Below the pieces are notes generated by a model, which saw only the letters and a program-made list of their open reading frames with translations, made no database searches and was not told the origin of the DNA. A stretch of DNA of 5,913 nucleotides from NCBI GenBank assembly GCA_900552145.1, contig URYW01000103.1, forward strand, positions 1 through 5,913, given 5' to 3'. This DNA is from an uncultured Collinsella sp. (GTDB lineage: Bacteria; Actinomycetota; Coriobacteriia; Coriobacteriales; Coriobacteriaceae). The translations under genes and the position numbers were made by a program. The stretch's first letter is position 1; each line of letters starts with the position of its first letter. Below, one piece after another: positions 4,842-5,913 of the stretch.

Positions 4842-5073
4842 CGCCGGGTCGGCGGGAGCGCGATTGGCCCCGATAATGGGCCCGGCGCCGGCGGGATGGT
4901 CGTTGGGCGGATGGCGGCCCGTGGGGTGGAAGCGAAAACCGGCGAGCGGCGGAGCCCGAGATGCCCTGGGCGCGCCCCGCGGGCCGGATCCGGCATCGCG
5001 GGTCCCTTGCCCTCGAGTCCGTGCCGCGCTCTCGTCCCAGCGGCGCCCGCGCCCCCGGAAAGTTTTTCCAAAA
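4842..5073. other. Very GC-rich gene-free stretch upstream of tRNA-Ala
   Basis: This stretch is strikingly G+C rich compared with both the nuclease gene and the promoter that follows. It contains palindromes CCGGCGCCGG (4882-4891) and GCCGGATCCGGC (4983-4994). Frames open here on both strands are explained by lack of AT-rich stop codons; they have no ribosome-binding sites and no recognisable protein motifs. I see no gene or known RNA in it. Confidence 0.5.
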
Positions 5074-5079
5074 TTGTCC

Positions 5080-5108
5080 TTGCATCGCCGGGGGAGTTCC
5101 CGTATAGT
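5080..5108 (+). promoter_or_regulatory. Promoter of tRNA-Ala
   Basis: TTGCAT at 5080-5085 and TATAGT at 5103-5108 are separated by 17 bases. The -10 ends 12 bases before the mature tRNA. The AT-rich upstream segment (5061-5076) inside an otherwise GC-rich stretch could be an UP-like element, as is common for stable RNA promoters. Confidence 0.7.
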
Positions 5109-5120
5109 ACTTCTTCGCAC

Positions 5121-5193
5121 GGGGGCGTAGCTCAGCTGGGAGAGCGCTTGACTGGCAGTCAAGAGGTCAGGGGTTCGATTCCCCTCGTCTCCA
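5121..5193 (+). tRNA. tRNA-Ala (anticodon GGC), CCA not encoded
   Basis: The acceptor stem GGGGGCG (5121-5127) pairs with CGTCTCC (5186-5192). It includes a G3-U70 pair, the alanine identity element. The D stem is GCTC/GAGC. The anticodon stem CTTGA/TCAAG (5147-5151, 5159-5163) encloses the loop CTGGCAG, with GGC at 5154-5156 reading GCC and GCU. The T stem AGGGG/CCCCT flanks TTCGATT. The discriminator A at 5193 is followed by CCC, so the CCA end must be added enzymatically. Confidence 0.96.
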
Positions 5194-5208
5194 CCCGAGC
5201 ATTGAATG

Positions 5209-5237
5209 AGGCTCCAACGCAAGTTGGGGCCTTTTTT
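5209..5237 (+). terminator. Rho-independent terminator after tRNA-Ala
   Basis: GGCTCCAAC (5210-5218) pairs with GTTGGGGCC (5223-5231), with one G-U pair, around a GCAA tetraloop. A run of six T follows (5232-5237). Confidence 0.92.
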
Positions 5238-5268
5238 CATATAGGCACACAAGGTCAAAGGCGGCACC

Positions 5269-5913
5269 ATGATCCTCCTGGTCGACAAGATCGAAAAAAG
5301 CTTCGGCGCGCGCGTCCTCTTTAGCGGCGCGTCCTTCCAGATCAACCCCGGCGAGCGCTTTGCGCTCGTGGGCCCCAACGGCGCCGGCAAAACCACCATG
5401 CTCAAAATCATCATGGGCATCGACAGTCCCGACTCCGGCCAGGTCCAGTACGCCAAAGACTGCCAGGTGGGCTACCTAGAGCAGGAAACCAACCTGGAGC
5501 ACAAGGACACCACCATCCTCGCCGAGGTCATGGCGGCCGCCAAGGAAATTCGCCGCATGGGCGAGCGCGCCAACGAGCTGCAGGCCCAGACCACAGAGCG
5601 CTCCGAACAGGGGAAGGACGTCGACGCACTTCTTAACGAGTACGGCCAGGTCCAGGACCGCTTTGAGCACCTGGGCGGCTACGAGCTCGAGAGCAACGCT
5701 CGCAAGATCCTGTCCGGCCTGGGCTTTAAGGTCGCCGACTTTGAGCGCCCGTGCTCCGAGTTCTCGGGCGGCTGGCAGATGCGCATCGCGCTCGCCAAGC
5801 TCTTCCTGCGCCACCCCGACCTGCTGCTTCTGGACGAGCCCCTTGGCGCCCTTGATATGCGGCTCAGGAAAGATATGCAGAATGAGCTTAAACGCATCCA
5901 GCAGGCGCTGGAG
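5269..5913 (+). CDS. ABC-F-type ATPase, chimeric with a PotA-like sequence after Walker B; 3' end cut by window
   Basis: The start is ATG 5269, with AAAGG 7 bases upstream; 215 residues are visible. Residues 1-191 are the first ABC domain of an ABC-F protein, a cytosolic ATPase class without membrane segments that acts on ribosomes. Walker A is GPNGAGKTT (35-43). A long helical inter-motif segment (about 80-140) is rich in charged residues. The signature is SGGWQMRIALAK (166-177) and Walker B LLLLDEP (185-191). ABC-F proteins continue TNHLD here. Instead the sequence reads LGALDMRLRKDMQNELKRI, the hallmark of PotA-type spermidine/putrescine importer ATPases. Codon use also shifts, from GAC/AAG/CTC toward GAT/AAA/CTT and AGG. 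The join lies near 5839-5842. A misassembly at the conserved Walker B DNA is most likely; true recombination is possible. The ABC-F identity of the first part is firm. Confidence 0.85.
   Translation, partial: MILLVDKIEKSFGARVLFSGASFQINPGERFALVGPNGAGKTTMLKIIMGIDSPDSGQVQYAKDCQVGYLEQETNLEHKDTTILAEVMAAAKEIRRMGERANELQAQTTERSEQGKDVDALLNEYGQVQDRFEHLGGYELESNARKILSGLGFKVADFERPCSEFSGGWQMRIALAKLFLRHPDLLLLDEPLGALDMRLRKDMQNELKRIQQALE

Noticed and set aside
4600..5130. Plus-strand frame of 176 codons after the nuclease
   Set aside because: It starts inside the nuclease gene and runs through the inverted-repeat element and the GC-rich block, with low-complexity Pro/Arg/Gly sequence typical of non-coding GC-rich DNA.
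4785..5456. Long minus-strand frame of 223 codons
   Set aside because: It is antisense to tRNA-Ala and to the ABC gene. The stretch GDEGNRTPDLL is the well-known false peptide produced by reading a tRNA gene backwards.

Overview
The window looks like a piece of a Coriobacteriia genome (high-GC Actinomycetota of the gut, Collinsella or a close relative). This rests on the GC-rich codon use of the ABC protein at the right end, on the DUF3825-type protein, and on an AbiEi/DUF559-like protein of a kind I associate with this class. It is a genus-level guess from style and recall, not a database match. Both ends cut through genes, so the window may be a whole short contig.

Left third (2-2042), an accessory block rich in toxin-antitoxin genes, all on the + strand. 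It starts with the 3' part of an XRE-type helix-turn-helix protein. Next is a complete Phd/YefM-type antitoxin and RelE/ParE-type toxin pair, whose genes overlap by 4 bases (GTGA). This pair is preceded by a promoter with two TACGTA-centred palindromes, one of them a perfect 18-base palindrome over the -10 box. A second pair follows with the same architecture: an unrecognised 73-residue protein overlapping by 4 bases (ATGA) a Doc/Fic-family toxin with an HxFxxGNKR motif.

Middle (2088-4627). A DUF3825-family gene is interrupted by an in-frame TAG at codon 32 and otherwise reads through to codon 262. It is followed by tRNA-Val(CAC) with its own promoter and a strong terminator, and then by about 340 bases of gene-free DNA with short direct and inverted repeats next to the tRNA, which could be traces of past integration. 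After that comes a 385-residue protein with an AbiEi-like N-terminal part and a C-terminal Vsr/DUF559-like nuclease fold carrying a D...ExQ variant of the PD-(D/E)xK site.

Right end (4628-5913). This stretch holds a 162-base element bounded by 37-base imperfect inverted repeats, a very GC-rich gene-free stretch, tRNA-Ala(GGC) with promoter and terminator, and the start of an ABC-F-type ATPase. That ATPase reads normally up to Walker B and then, within one codon, becomes a PotA/spermidine-importer type sequence up to the window edge. This is most simply an assembly chimera at a contig end, or less likely a true recombinant.

Together, the toxin-antitoxin pairs, broken gene, orphan nuclease and inverted-repeat element between core-type genes (tRNAs, ABC-F) look like a variable islet where small defence or stabilisation cassettes accumulate. 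The best candidates for something undescribed are the 73-residue partner of the Fic toxin, the inverted-repeat element, and the ExQ nuclease.
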